DNA of 14,743 nt from Heteroscillospira sp050252415 (GCA_050252415.1 JBFWKZ010000055.1:1-14743); one strand, 5' to 3'; positions 7,575 to 14,743 are shown, numbered from the stretch's first letter. Notes: a model not told the origin generated them from the sequence alone. Made by a program: numbers and translations.

Positions 7575-7700
7575 TTGGCGAATAATGATACCATTGATTT
7601 ACTGGACAAGTGCTATAGGAGAAAAAACGGAGTCTCCGCGGTGAACGAACGAATTCACTATGCAAAAAAATCAGTGCAAAGGCGCTTGCCGGCAGTATAA
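7575..7700 (+). CDS. Possible 41-residue small protein (doubtful)
   Basis: In the roughly 360-base gap between the efflux promoter and the ftsZ terminator, the plus strand has a 42-codon frame. It begins at a TTG at 7575 with AGGAAGG about 8 bases upstream, and it ends with TAA at 7698-7700. The predicted peptide starts MANNDTIDLLDK, has a basic C-terminal half (AKKSVQRR), one Cys, and no membrane segment. I recognise no family, and no clear promoter is visible. Apart from this frame, the efflux promoter and its repeat, I see nothing else in the gap. It may be a chance ORF. Confidence 0.2.
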   Translation: MANNDTIDLLDKCYRRKNGVSAVNERIHYAKKSVQRRLPAV

Positions 7701-7755
7701 TCGGCATGAAAAAAACTTATGGAAGCCGTCTGGCCTTCTCTTTGATTCCGAACAG

Positions 7756-7785
7756 AAAAAACTGCGGTCACATAAATGTGACCGC
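7756..7785 (-). terminator. Rho-independent terminator of ftsZ
   Basis: On the minus strand a perfect 10-bp stem (GCGGTCACAT and complement, 7785-7764, two-base loop) is followed after AG by six T residues (7761-7756). It lies 26 bases past the ftsZ stop codon. It separates ftsZ transcription from the efflux operon, which has its own promoter. Confidence 0.85.
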
Positions 7786-7811
7786 GGCTTTGTACGTATG
7801 GTTTAAAGCTT

Positions 7812-8960
7812 TTACTTGGAATTAAAGATTTTAAAAATGCTGTCGAACGGATCTTCTTCACCGGGCGCGGCAGCCACGCCGGTCTGTGAGCGTTTCTCAG
7901 CAGCGGCCTTTTCGGCTGCGGCGGAATAAAGGCCCTGGCTGCTTTCAGCAGGAGCGGATGCCTCGGCCGACTTAGGGGCGGCCGTCTGGGCGGATGCGCT
8001 GCTGTTGTCTTCGAAACCGGTTGCGATGACGGTTACTCGGATCTCATCATCCAGTTCATCGTCAAACGTTGCGCCGAAGATGATATTTGCATCGGGGTGG
8101 GCCGCCTCCTGAACCAGATTTGCGGCGTTTTCAATATCTTCCAGTCCCATTTCCCTGGAACCCGTGATATTGATCAGAACACCGTGGGCACCTTGGATGG
8201 AGGTCTCCATCAGGGGACTGGCGACGGCGGCCTTGGCAGCATCCTCAGCCTTGCCCTTGCCTGCGGCACGGCCAACACCCATATGAGCGTAGCCGGCGTC
8301 CTTCATAATGGTGGTAACATCGGCAAAATCCAGATTTATGAATCCGGTATTTTTAATCAGATCGGAAATGCTGGTGACCGCCTGTCGCAGAACATCATCG
8401 GCGATCTCAAAAGCGTTGGCCAAAGTAACCTTCTGGTCGGTGGCGTATTTCAGCCTGTCATTGGGGATGATGAGCAGAGAATCGACCTTACCGAGCAGTT
8501 CATTAATGCCCTGCATGGCCTGATTCATCCTTCTCCTGCCCTCGAAACCAAAGGGCTTGGTCACAACACCAACGGTGAGAATACCGCTTTCACGGGCTAT
8601 ATCCGCAAGAATCGGCGCGGCGCCGGTACCGGTACCCCCGCCCATGCCGGCGGTAATAAACACCATGTCAGCATCTTCAAAACACTTAGCAATATTATTT
8701 CGGCTCTCCTCAGCACTGCGCTTACCCACATCAGGGTCACTGCCTGCGCCCTGCCCATGTGTAAGCTTTTCACCGATTTGAATCTTCTGGTCAGCGCTGG
8801 AAACGGCCAGCGCCTGCTTATCTGTATTAACAGCAATGAACTCAACGCCAGTAGTGCCAGAATTCACCATTCTATTGACAACATTATTTCCCGCGCCGCC
8901 AATACCAACCACCTTAAGAGTGACGACATTCTCGGGCCCTGTCTCCAGAGTGTTTGCCAT
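7812..8960 (-). CDS. ftsZ: Cell division protein FtsZ
   Basis: FtsZ is the tubulin-like GTPase that polymerises into the cytoplasmic division ring. The 382-residue protein has GGAGNN at 21-26, the tubulin signature GGGTGTG at 107-113, NDRL at 167-170, and the T7 loop NLDFAD (209-214) with Asp211 and Asp214 that completes the GTPase site. An Ala/Ser/Glu-rich linker spans about 318-368. The last residues, EDPFDSIFKIFNSK, differ from the common DIPxFLRR-type tail that binds FtsA, SepF and other partners. The ATG at 8960 has GGGAGG 8 bases upstream. A longer frame from 9002 adds 14 residues that do not fit the family and is rejected. ftsZ follows ftsQ after a 172-base gap with its own promoter and ends at a strong terminator. 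No ftsA is adjacent. Confidence 0.98.
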   Translation of the reverse strand: MANTLETGPENVVTLKVVGIGGAGNNVVNRMVNSGTTGVEFIAVNTDKQALAVSSADQKIQIGEKLTHGQGAGSDPDVGKRSAEESRNNIAKCFEDADMVFITAGMGGGTGTGAAPILADIARESGILTVGVVTKPFGFEGRRRMNQAMQGINELLGKVDSLLIIPNDRLKYATDQKVTLANAFEIADDVLRQAVTSISDLIKNTGFINLDFADVTTIMKDAGYAHMGVGRAAGKGKAEDAAKAAVASPLMETSIQGAHGVLINITGSREMGLEDIENAANLVQEAAHPDANIIFGATFDDELDDEIRVTVIATGFEDNSSASAQTAAPKSAEASAPAESSQGLYSAAAEKAAAEKRSQTGVAAAPGEEDPFDSIFKIFNSK

Positions 8961-8987
8961 ATTTGTTGCCTCCCAATATTTTTTTAT

Positions 8988-9012
8988 CCGGCAAGCCGCC
9001 ATAAGGCGCCGG
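8988..9012 (-). promoter_or_regulatory. Hairpin in the ftsZ leader
   Basis: CCGGC (8988-8992) pairs with GCCGG (9008-9012), and an inner GCC/GGC pairing is also possible. The predicted ftsZ leader therefore carries a GC-rich stem-loop about 28 bases before the start codon. No U-run follows, so it is not a terminator. It could affect mRNA stability or translation. Confidence 0.4.
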
Positions 9013-9022
9013 GGTTATCATT

Positions 9023-9034
9023 AAGAATATTCTT
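9023..9034. promoter_or_regulatory. Palindrome at the ftsZ transcription start, candidate operator
   Basis: AAGAATATTCTT is a perfect 12-base palindrome just downstream of the ftsZ -10 box, covering the expected start site near 9032. A dimeric regulator bound there would block initiation. The base composition makes a chance match possible. Confidence 0.3.
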
Positions 9035-9038
9035 TTTT

Positions 9039-9067
9039 ATTTTATAACGATTCTCTATGCAGGTCAA
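9039..9067 (-). promoter_or_regulatory. Sigma-A-type promoter of ftsZ
   Basis: On the minus strand TTGACC (9067-9062) and TAAAAT (9044-9039) are separated by 17 bases. It lies in the ftsQ-ftsZ gap and gives a leader of roughly 70 bases, so ftsZ can be transcribed apart from the upstream wall genes. Confidence 0.7.
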
Positions 9068-9132
9068 TGGTTTTTTCAAATATTATGTGAACCAAATATG
9101 AATTTAATCCCATTTTGTAAAAATTTTTCATT

Positions 9133-9873
9133 TTATCTCGGGCTAAAATGGACCTTGTCGTCGATCGACAAATCGAGCAGTGCCCTGTCGCTGGGGCTGA
9201 GTTGATTCACAGCCGCCAAAAGCTTTTCAAAATTATATTCCAGATCGCCTTCGATTGGCATTCTGACCGTAAAACGGTCAAGATAATCGAACTCAACGGT
9301 CTCATCCGAGGACATGTCCAGCCAAGTGATATCCGACAATAAATTAAAGTTTACCATTTCATTCAGCACAGCTGAAATATCGTTGGTTCGCGTGCTGTCC
9401 ACCTTTGTCCCCGCAATAGGATTTGTGACGTCAACCCCTTTGATCTCAATTTTTCCCTCCGTATCGGAGTCGGTGATTTCTTCTAGGAACCGCATACTGT
9501 GGTCAAGACTCCAGAGGTCCCCCTGAATGTCTATGTAGGCAATTGAGGCGCTCTCCTTGATCGTGATACGGATCCTGTTTGGCATCACGCGATCGACCAC
9601 CGCATTATCCACTGCCGGAAGCTTTGAGATGATTCGGCTCGCGGCACTTGAGCGATTGATGAAGAAGAGGTTGTCCCCCTCCTGAATGCCGGATGCCAGA
9701 ATAATTTCCTCATCCGGGTAAACCGTACTGCCTATCACTTCTATAGTCTTGACACGAAATAGAAAACTTACGCATAATATGACAGCCGCGCAGACCAGAA
9801 TAAAGGAAAGGGGCGCATAGCCTTTCCTTTTTCTCCGTTGTCCGCGCGGTTTGTTTTCCTGTATTCCAGCCAT
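9133..9873 (-). CDS. ftsQ: Cell division protein FtsQ/DivIB
   Basis: FtsQ/DivIB is a bitopic divisome protein that joins FtsL and FtsB/DivIC outside the membrane. This 246-residue copy has a basic cytoplasmic tail (RGQRRKRKG, 10-18) and one membrane helix (about 20-39). A POTRA domain follows (about 40-108: FRVKTIEVIGS to RIRITIKES), then a beta domain to the C-terminus containing a WSLD motif at 121-124. The size is typical of Clostridia. I chose the ATG at 9873, which has an AAAGGA-type site about 9 bases upstream and sits 16 bases after the murA stop. A start at 9939 would add 22 residues overlapping murA. It lies between murA and ftsZ, as expected for a dcw cluster. Firmicutes annotation may call it divIB. 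Confidence 0.9.
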   Translation of the reverse strand: MAGIQENKPRGQRRKRKGYAPLSFILVCAAVILCVSFLFRVKTIEVIGSTVYPDEEIILASGIQEGDNLFFINRSSAASRIISKLPAVDNAVVDRVMPNRIRITIKESASIAYIDIQGDLWSLDHSMRFLEEITDSDTEGKIEIKGVDVTNPIAGTKVDSTRTNDISAVLNEMVNFNLLSDITWLDMSSDETVEFDYLDRFTVRMPIEGDLEYNFEKLLAAVNQLSPSDRALLDLSIDDKVHFSPR

Positions 9874-9889
9874 AATTTTTTTCCTTTTT

Positions 9890-11134
9890 CTAACGTATTT
9901 TTGCACCCAGTGCCGACAAAACGTCAACCGGTTTTTCATATCCGCGGCGCAGATGGCCGCTATCGCATATTACGGTCTCACCCTTTGCGCCAAGCGCGGC
10001 AACAACCAGTGCCGCCGTTCCACGCAGGTCGGTTGCATTCACTGGGACGCCGTGCAGCTCGGCTACACCGCGCACGATAGCCACTCGTCCCTCTGTTTTG
10101 ATATCCGCACCCATACGGAGCATCTCCGGAACATGGCGAAAACGGCTCTCGAACATATTTTCGGTAAATACTGAGGTTCCCTCGGCTTTCAGCGTAACAG
10201 CCATAAGCAGTGCCTGCGCATCCGTCGGGAATCCCGGATAGGGTTTTGTCGCAATCGGATGCGGCGCCTTGAGTTTTTGGGGCGCTCGGATTCGTATGGA
10301 ATCCGGCTTAAGCGTCAGCTCGCACCCCATCTGCGTCAGGGCGCGTGTGACTGGCGCAATGTGTTCCGGTATCGCGCCGAGCACCTCGACCTCACCGCCG
10401 GCAGACGCCGCAGCGCACAGCCAAGTTGCGGCGACAATGCGGTCCGGCATCACCCTGTGGACAACATGTTTCTGAGGCGAGAAACCGTTGATTTTAACCA
10501 CACTCGACCCGTCGCCGGTGATATCGGCGCCCAAGGCGCGCAGAAAATCCGCAAGGTCCTGTATTTCAGGTTCCCGGGCTGCGTTGGTGATCTCCGTCTC
10601 ACCCTCTGCGCCGCATGCGGCAAGCATGATATTCTCTGTTGCACCAACGCTTGGAAGCGCGAGGTTGATCCTCGCGCCACGTAATCTATCGCAGTGGCAG
10701 ATGATATTTCCACCGCTTTCTTCTATCTCAGCCCCCATGTCGCGCAGAGCGGCAATGTGGAGGTCAACCGGCCGCGGTCCCAGTTCACATCCGCCCGGCA
10801 TGGCCATTGTCGCTTCACCGCAGCGTGCCAGAACAGCGCCCAGAAATATGACTGACGAGCGCATTCCCGCCATCAGCTCGTGAGGAATACTGCTTTTTGT
10901 CCCGCCGGTCGAATCTATGTAGACGCGGTCGCGCTCCCGTGTCACCTGGCAGCCCAGGCGGCGCAGAATATCCACAGAGCCGTCAACATCCCTCAGGTCG
11001 GGACAGTTATAAAGTTCGGTTACACAATCGGTCAGGACAGCCGCAGCCATAATAGGCAGCACGGCATTTTTTGCCCCCTGGGTATTTACAGAGCCGAAAA
11101 GCTCTGCTCCACCCTCGATCCGCCATATATCCAT
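9890..11134 (-). CDS. murA: UDP-N-acetylglucosamine 1-carboxyvinyltransferase MurA
   Basis: MurA transfers enolpyruvate from PEP to UDP-GlcNAc, the first committed step of peptidoglycan synthesis, in the cytoplasm. The 414 residues match the usual family length. Visible active-site residues are Lys22 and Asn23 (GAKNAVLP), Cys116 in the mobile loop MPGGCELGPRPVDLH, Asp305 (PGFPTDAQ) and Arg397 (HLRRGYE). Because the loop residue is Cys and not Asp, the enzyme should be open to fosfomycin alkylation; this is an inference from family knowledge. The residue before Gly-Ala-Lys-Asn is Gln where Ser is commoner. The ATG at 11134 has GGAGGAG 6 bases upstream. It follows murG after 66 bases and precedes ftsQ by 16. 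Clostridia often have a second MurA elsewhere. Confidence 0.97.
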   Translation of the reverse strand: MDIWRIEGGAELFGSVNTQGAKNAVLPIMAAAVLTDCVTELYNCPDLRDVDGSVDILRRLGCQVTRERDRVYIDSTGGTKSSIPHELMAGMRSSVIFLGAVLARCGEATMAMPGGCELGPRPVDLHIAALRDMGAEIEESGGNIICHCDRLRGARINLALPSVGATENIMLAACGAEGETEITNAAREPEIQDLADFLRALGADITGDGSSVVKINGFSPQKHVVHRVMPDRIVAATWLCAAASAGGEVEVLGAIPEHIAPVTRALTQMGCELTLKPDSIRIRAPQKLKAPHPIATKPYPGFPTDAQALLMAVTLKAEGTSVFTENMFESRFRHVPEMLRMGADIKTEGRVAIVRGVAELHGVPVNATDLRGTAALVVAALGAKGETVICDSGHLRRGYEKPVDVLSALGAKIR

Positions 11135-11200
11135 TTTTGTCTCCTCCGCACAGCTAGATTTATTCTATACTATGCAGATTGCGCAGACGGTGACAGAGAT

Positions 11201-12328
11201 TTATTTTTTTAGGCCGTTTTCCGCGAGATCCAGGACAATTTCCGCAATCTGTTCAGTGGCATTACAGTTTCCCTGGCTGAGCATATTGTGAGACATGGCC
11301 TCAAGCGTCACACTGTCTCCCAAAAGCGTGTTGATGTCGCTGAGAAGGCTTTCTGCGTTGAACTGTCCCTCCAGAAGAACTCTTGCCGCCCCGGCACTCT
11401 CCATGACACGGGCGTTCTTCTCCTGATGATTATTGGTCACGTTAGGCGACGGAATGAGAATCGCCGGTTTGCCGAGAAGTGCAAGTTCAGACAGCGTCGA
11501 AGCGCCGGCCCTGCAAAGGATCAGGTCGGCGGCCGCCATGACGGTCGGCATATTGTAAATATACTCCCGGACTTCAATGCCCGGTTTTTCCCACACCCCG
11601 CAGTTTTTCAGCTTGTTGACGACTGCCGAATAACCGCGTTTGCCGGTGGCGTGAATGAGCGAAAATTCCGGTTCATCGATCAAACTTATAAAGTCCGACA
11701 TGACCCTGTTCATATGGTCGGAGCCCAGCGAACCCCACACCGATACGACGAGCGGCTTATCCGTTGGAATTCCCAGTTCCGCCTTGGCACGTGCCTTATC
11801 ATAACATGCAAATTCGCAGCGAACGGGCGTGCCGGTCACGATGACTTTGTCATGCATACTGTAATTTTCCCGGCTTTCCTCAAATCCAACCAGGATTTTA
11901 TCCACCTTGCCGGCAAGCATTTTTGTCGTCAGGCCGGGGACCGCGTTGCTCTCGTGAACAGCGGTCGGCACACCCATTGAGGCGGCCGCTTTGAGGACCG
12001 GATAACACACGTAACCGCCGGTCCCGACAGCGACGTCCGGCTTAAAGTCACGGATGATCCGCTTGGCTGCTTTCGTCGCCATGATGACATTTTTTATTGT
12101 TTTGAGATTATGGATGATCATCTTGAGCTTAAAGCTGCGGCTGAGATTGGTTATGGTCACGGTTGCGATATCGTATCCGGCACGCGGAACAAGTTCTGTC
12201 TCCATATTTCCCTTGGCACCTACAAAAAGTATCTCGGCGTCGGGCATCAGCTCCCGTATTTTACCCGCCACGCCGAGCGCGGGGTTTATATGACCCGCAG
12301 TGCCTCCGCAGGTAAACAGAAATTTCAT
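11201..12328 (-). CDS. murG: UDP-GlcNAc:lipid I GlcNAc transferase MurG
   Basis: MurG adds GlcNAc to lipid I at the inner membrane face to make lipid II. The 375-residue GT-B enzyme starts with the glycine-rich loop CGGTAGHINPAL (7-18). It continues with GTGGYVCYP, HESNAVPG, a second glycine loop, and the nucleotide-sugar site RAGASTLSELALLGKPAILIPSP, followed by NNHQEKNA. The second loop reads WGSLGS where GGSxGA is the commonest form. The fold and spacing are otherwise intact, so it should be active. The ATG at 12328 has GGAGGA 6 bases upstream. It lies downstream of ftsW, separated by a 187-base gap that holds a terminator-like hairpin, so its expression may be attenuated relative to ftsW. 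Confidence 0.96.
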   Translation of the reverse strand: MKFLFTCGGTAGHINPALGVAGKIRELMPDAEILFVGAKGNMETELVPRAGYDIATVTITNLSRSFKLKMIIHNLKTIKNVIMATKAAKRIIRDFKPDVAVGTGGYVCYPVLKAAASMGVPTAVHESNAVPGLTTKMLAGKVDKILVGFEESRENYSMHDKVIVTGTPVRCEFACYDKARAKAELGIPTDKPLVVSVWGSLGSDHMNRVMSDFISLIDEPEFSLIHATGKRGYSAVVNKLKNCGVWEKPGIEVREYIYNMPTVMAAADLILCRAGASTLSELALLGKPAILIPSPNVTNNHQEKNARVMESAGAARVLLEGQFNAESLLSDINTLLGDSVTLEAMSHNMLSQGNCNATEQIAEIVLDLAENGLKK

Positions 12329-12357
12329 AGTTTTCCTCCAATTTACTTTCCCAACAT

Positions 12358-12519
12358 CTAGGCCTCGTAAAATTTAGGGCCTTGTCTGCTTCGACTAAAA
12401 TATCGTCCCGCCATATTATAAAAGGTCAAAAGGCGCAGATATTCTCTGCGCTTTTTACCTTACGGGCCAACATTTTCGTCCGAAAATCCTTCGGTTTTGA
12501 ATTTACAAACAAGGCCTAA
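12358..12519. repeat. Small intergenic element with imperfect terminal inverted repeats
   Basis: The ftsW-murG gap is bounded by TTAGGGCCTTGT (12374-12385) on one side and ACAAGGCCTAA (12509-12519) on the other, which are inverted copies apart from one extra G. A second partial copy, CTAGGCCTCGT, starts at 12358. Inside are the hairpin at 12428-12456 and a smaller one, CCGAA/TTCGG, at 12480-12494. The right end overlaps the ftsW stop codon (12516-12518). The layout suggests a MITE-like or palindromic intergenic repeat. The repeats are seen; mobility is inferred. Confidence 0.4.
12428..12456. terminator. Terminator-like hairpin between ftsW and murG
   Basis: GCGCAGA (12433-12439) pairs with TCTGCGC (12445-12451) around a 5-base loop, flanked by an A-run on one side and TTTTT on the other. 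On the minus strand the stem is followed by CTTTTG. It lies within what should be one operon, so it may only partly stop transcription between ftsW and murG. Confidence 0.55.
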
Positions 12520-13688
12520 GTCTTTCTTGAGATGCTGAGGATTATCCCCATCTCGGCCATCTGTATGAGCAGCGCTGTCCCCCCATAGCTGAAAAACGGC
12601 AGCGATATGCCCGTACACGGCACGAGATTGGTGCAGACCGCCATGTTGAGTAACACCTGCATGGCCAGCAGTGTAACAAGTCCGGCACAGAGAAGCAGGC
12701 TATATCTATCCCGGCAGTGTATGGCTATCCAATACCCTCTGGCGATCAGGAGAGCAAAGAGCAGGACCAGAAGCAGTGCGCCGATAAAGCCCATCTCTTC
12801 ACACCATACGGAGAAGATGAAGTCGTTGTGTTCTTCGGGCAGATAGAGGTATTTCTGCCGGCTTTGCCCAAGGCCAAGCCCCATCAGCCCGCCGGACCCG
12901 ATGGCATAGAGCGACTGGATCGTCTGCCAGCCCTTTCCCGTAGCGTCGGCAAAGGGATCGAGCCATGCGCTGATACGCGATGAGACATGGGCAAATTTTG
13001 TGACGACCAAAACACCGGCAGCCGCAACGACACCCGCGCCGCCTAAAAACCAATAGAGCTTTGCGCCGCCTAAAAACATCATGATCGCGCCAATGCCGAT
13101 GATAATGATCGACGCCGAGACGTGCGGCTCCAGCAGAAGCAGGCCGACAATAGCGGCCAGGATCAGCGCAAACGGCAATATACCATATCGGAATGTCCCC
13201 ATTTTCCGGTCAAAGACACATATCATTTTGGCAAATACCATCACGACTCCGATTTTCGCGATCTCTGAGGGTTGAAATGTGGTAAAGCCAAGACTGATCC
13301 ACCGCTGCGCTCCGCCGGAGCTGACGCCGATGACCGGCACCAGCGCAAGCAGCACGAACGATACGGCGAGCACCGGCACGGACATTTTCCTATAAAATGC
13401 GATCGGTAATCCCGAACATATCAGCATAACAAGAACGCCGCCCACAGCAAAAATCAGCTGTTTGATAAAATAATAGGCGGCGTTACCGCCCGTCTCCTGC
13501 TCCAGGTCATAGTATGCCCTGGCGAAGCTGGCGGAAAAGACCATAATGACTCCCATAACAAGGAGTATAAGGGTAAGTATCGCAAAAGGCAAGTCAATTG
13601 TGCTGTTGCCCCGGCGGAAATCATCTCTGTAATCAGCGATCCGCGCGCTGCCGTAAGTGATCGTCCTGCTCTTTCCGGCATTATCCAA
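12516..13688 (-). CDS. ftsW: SEDS-family glycan polymerase FtsW (or SpoVE)
   Basis: SEDS proteins polymerise lipid II glycan with a partner class B PBP at the septum or, for SpoVE, in the spore cortex. The 390-residue protein has a cytoplasmic tail of about 32 residues and roughly ten membrane helices. Motifs include QPSEIAKIG (139-147), EPHVSAS (187-193), the extracellular loop with WLDPFADATGKGWQ, and PFFSYGGTALL near the end. Asp248 in that loop aligns by my reading with the catalytic Asp of E. coli FtsW. The start is a TTG at 13688, supported by GGGAGGTG 7 bases upstream. In Bacillus the gene at this place is spoVE, so FtsW versus SpoVE cannot be decided here. murD, usually found between mraY and this gene, is absent; mraY ends 33 bases upstream. 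Confidence 0.93.
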   Translation of the reverse strand: MDNAGKSRTITYGSARIADYRDDFRRGNSTIDLPFAILTLILLVMGVIMVFSASFARAYYDLEQETGGNAAYYFIKQLIFAVGGVLVMLICSGLPIAFYRKMSVPVLAVSFVLLALVPVIGVSSGGAQRWISLGFTTFQPSEIAKIGVVMVFAKMICVFDRKMGTFRYGILPFALILAAIVGLLLLEPHVSASIIIIGIGAIMMFLGGAKLYWFLGGAGVVAAAGVLVVTKFAHVSSRISAWLDPFADATGKGWQTIQSLYAIGSGGLMGLGLGQSRQKYLYLPEEHNDFIFSVWCEEMGFIGALLLVLLFALLIARGYWIAIHCRDRYSLLLCAGLVTLLAMQVLLNMAVCTNLVPCTGISLPFFSYGGTALLIQMAEMGIILSISRKT

Positions 13689-13721
13689 GCCGAAGCACCT
13701 CCCGACAGTCGAAATGATAAG

Positions 13722-14735
13722 CTATAGGCCATAACGCCCGTACACCGCCATATAGGAGAGAATCGCAGTCAGCGCAGATACTCCGGTGAACAGGCAAAAT
13801 AGTTCTTTTTCGGTCCACTTTTTCCCTGTCCAGCCCCCCATCTCAAGATGGTGGTGGAAGGGCGCCATGCGAAAAAAACGTTTTCCATGCGTCGCCTTGA
13901 AATAGGCGACCTGGATGATATCGGACAGTGTTTCAAGGATATACATAAATCCCAGGGGAATGAGTATGAGCGGCATATCCATTGCAAAAGCCATTGCACA
14001 CACGGCTCCGCCAAGAAAAAGCGAGCCGGTATCGCCCATAAAGACCTTAGCGGGGTTAAAATTGTAGATAAGAAAGCCCAACAGCCCACCTGTCAATCCG
14101 GCGGAAAATATACCGAGCGCCGTATAGTCTTTGCCCCAGGCATAGCAAACCGCTGTGTAGCAAATAAATACCGGGAGCGAGGTGCCTGTGGCAAGCCCGT
14201 CGACGCCGTCCGTCAGGTTCACCGAATTGACCGTGCCGACAATAACGAAGGCGGCAAAAATGAAATATGCCGTCTCCTGAATGGGAATGATCTTATTGGT
14301 AAACGGAATGTAGAGATTTGGCGTAAGATAGCCGAAATTTCTGAGGAGCAGCACGAAAGCGATGGCCACAACCAGCTGCAAAAGAAATTTTTTTTTCGCC
14401 GTAAGACCCAGATTCTGCTTTTTTTTCAGTTTTTCATAATCGTCCAAAAAACCTATCCCACCGAAAATGAGCGCAAAGGCGAGAACAAAAATATGCCCGT
14501 ATTCACCGGCCAGCATCTCGGGAAAACCGGTCGTGATGCAGACGACGCACACGGCCGCGATGAACATAAGCCCGCCCATCGTCGGTGTACCGGATTTGGA
14601 CATGTGCCAGACGGGCCCATCCTCGCGAATAGCCTGCCCCGCCTTGATTTTTCTGAGCCACGGCACAAAAAAATATCCCATTCCCGACGATACGATAAAC
14701 GCGATTATAAAAGCCGTGATTAGCTTTATTGTCAT
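13722..14735 (-). CDS. mraY: Phospho-N-acetylmuramoyl-pentapeptide transferase MraY
   Basis: MraY moves phospho-MurNAc-pentapeptide onto undecaprenyl phosphate to form lipid I in the inner membrane. The 337-residue protein has about ten helices and the usual motifs: SGTPTMGGLMF (48-58), FLDDYEK with Asp98 and Asp99, NSVNLTDGVDGLATG (170-184), FMGDTGSLFLGG with Asp235, and the HHH site FHHHLEMGGW (293-302). The length matches Firmicutes MraY. The ATG at 14735 is the family start, but its ribosome binding site falls at or beyond the window edge. Runs of nine A (codons of LTAKKKF) and eight A (codons of KKKQN) occur in the coding strand. It is the most upstream gene seen here, and the operon promoter lies outside the window. 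Confidence 0.97.
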   Translation of the reverse strand: MTIKLITAFIIAFIVSSGMGYFFVPWLRKIKAGQAIREDGPVWHMSKSGTPTMGGLMFIAAVCVVCITTGFPEMLAGEYGHIFVLAFALIFGGIGFLDDYEKLKKKQNLGLTAKKKFLLQLVVAIAFVLLLRNFGYLTPNLYIPFTNKIIPIQETAYFIFAAFVIVGTVNSVNLTDGVDGLATGTSLPVFICYTAVCYAWGKDYTALGIFSAGLTGGLLGFLIYNFNPAKVFMGDTGSLFLGGAVCAMAFAMDMPLILIPLGFMYILETLSDIIQVAYFKATHGKRFFRMAPFHHHLEMGGWTGKKWTEKELFCLFTGVSALTAILSYMAVYGRYGL

Positions 14736-14743
14736 TGGTTTAC

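Noticed and set aside
7658..7861. 67-codon minus-strand frame across the ftsZ terminator
   Set aside because: It overlaps the ftsZ 3' end in another frame and includes the terminator hairpin.
8097..9047. 316-codon open frame on the plus strand opposite ftsZ
   Set aside because: It lies wholly antisense to a certain ftsZ gene, has no ribosome binding site I can see, and its residue make-up is that of a shadow frame.
11135..11200. Promoter before murA (TAGAAT-like -10)
   Set aside because: No acceptable -35 lies at the right spacing; the gap otherwise shows only the murA ribosome binding site.
12361..12440. Promoter inside the ftsW-murG gap (TTGACC and TATAAT on the minus strand)
   Set aside because: The boxes are only 3 bases apart, and no good partner exists at 16-18 bases for either.
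13848..14723. 291-codon open frame on the plus strand opposite mraY
   Set aside because: It is antisense to a clear mraY, is strongly rich in charged residues, and has no domain I recognise.

Overview
The window looks like chromosomal DNA of a Gram-positive member of the Bacillota, most likely class Clostridia and possibly Oscillospirales. This rests on the order of the division and wall genes (mraY-ftsW-murG-murA-ftsQ-ftsZ), strong AGGAGG-type ribosome binding sites, two genes that appear to use TTG starts, a protein with S-layer homology (SLH) domains, and a Firmicutes-style MacA/MacB-like transporter. The species assignment is inference; I could not search a database.

Right half (7812-14735, all minus strand): a division and cell wall (dcw) cluster, read from right to left. 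MraY makes lipid I and MurG makes lipid II. The SEDS protein FtsW (or SpoVE) polymerises glycan or acts with the lipid II stage. MurA makes the first committed UDP-sugar precursor. FtsQ/DivIB belongs to the divisome and FtsZ forms the ring. murD is not between mraY and ftsW, and ftsA is not beside ftsZ. Between ftsW and murG lies a 187-base gap with a terminator-like hairpin and an imperfect inverted repeat whose outer end overlaps the ftsW stop codon. ftsZ has its own well-formed sigma-A-type promoter and a strong terminator, so it can be expressed as a single gene.

Middle (1553-7464, minus strand): a four-gene operon. It encodes a membrane-anchored adaptor with two successive lipoyl/hairpin modules, a MacB-type ABC ATPase, a MacB/FtsX-type permease, and a secreted SLH protein that probably binds the cell wall. 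Start and stop codons overlap or lie within 16 bases, so the four are very probably co-translated. A TTGACT-17-TAGAAA promoter precedes the first gene, and a 9-bp direct repeat with an 11-bp period lies just upstream of it. That repeat looks like a response-regulator site.

Left end (1-1235, plus strand): two overlapping genes for related polytopic membrane proteins, probably ABC-2-like permease subunits. The first is cut by the window edge. They converge on the SLH gene. The 317-base gap between them (1236-1552) holds five consecutive hairpins, including a bidirectional terminator and a perfect 40-base palindrome. The two outer hairpins are near copies of each other.

Most of the window is ordinary core-genome content. 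The least explained parts are the hairpin array, the SLH protein tied to a MacAB-like pump, the duplicated adaptor, and the small repeat between ftsW and murG.
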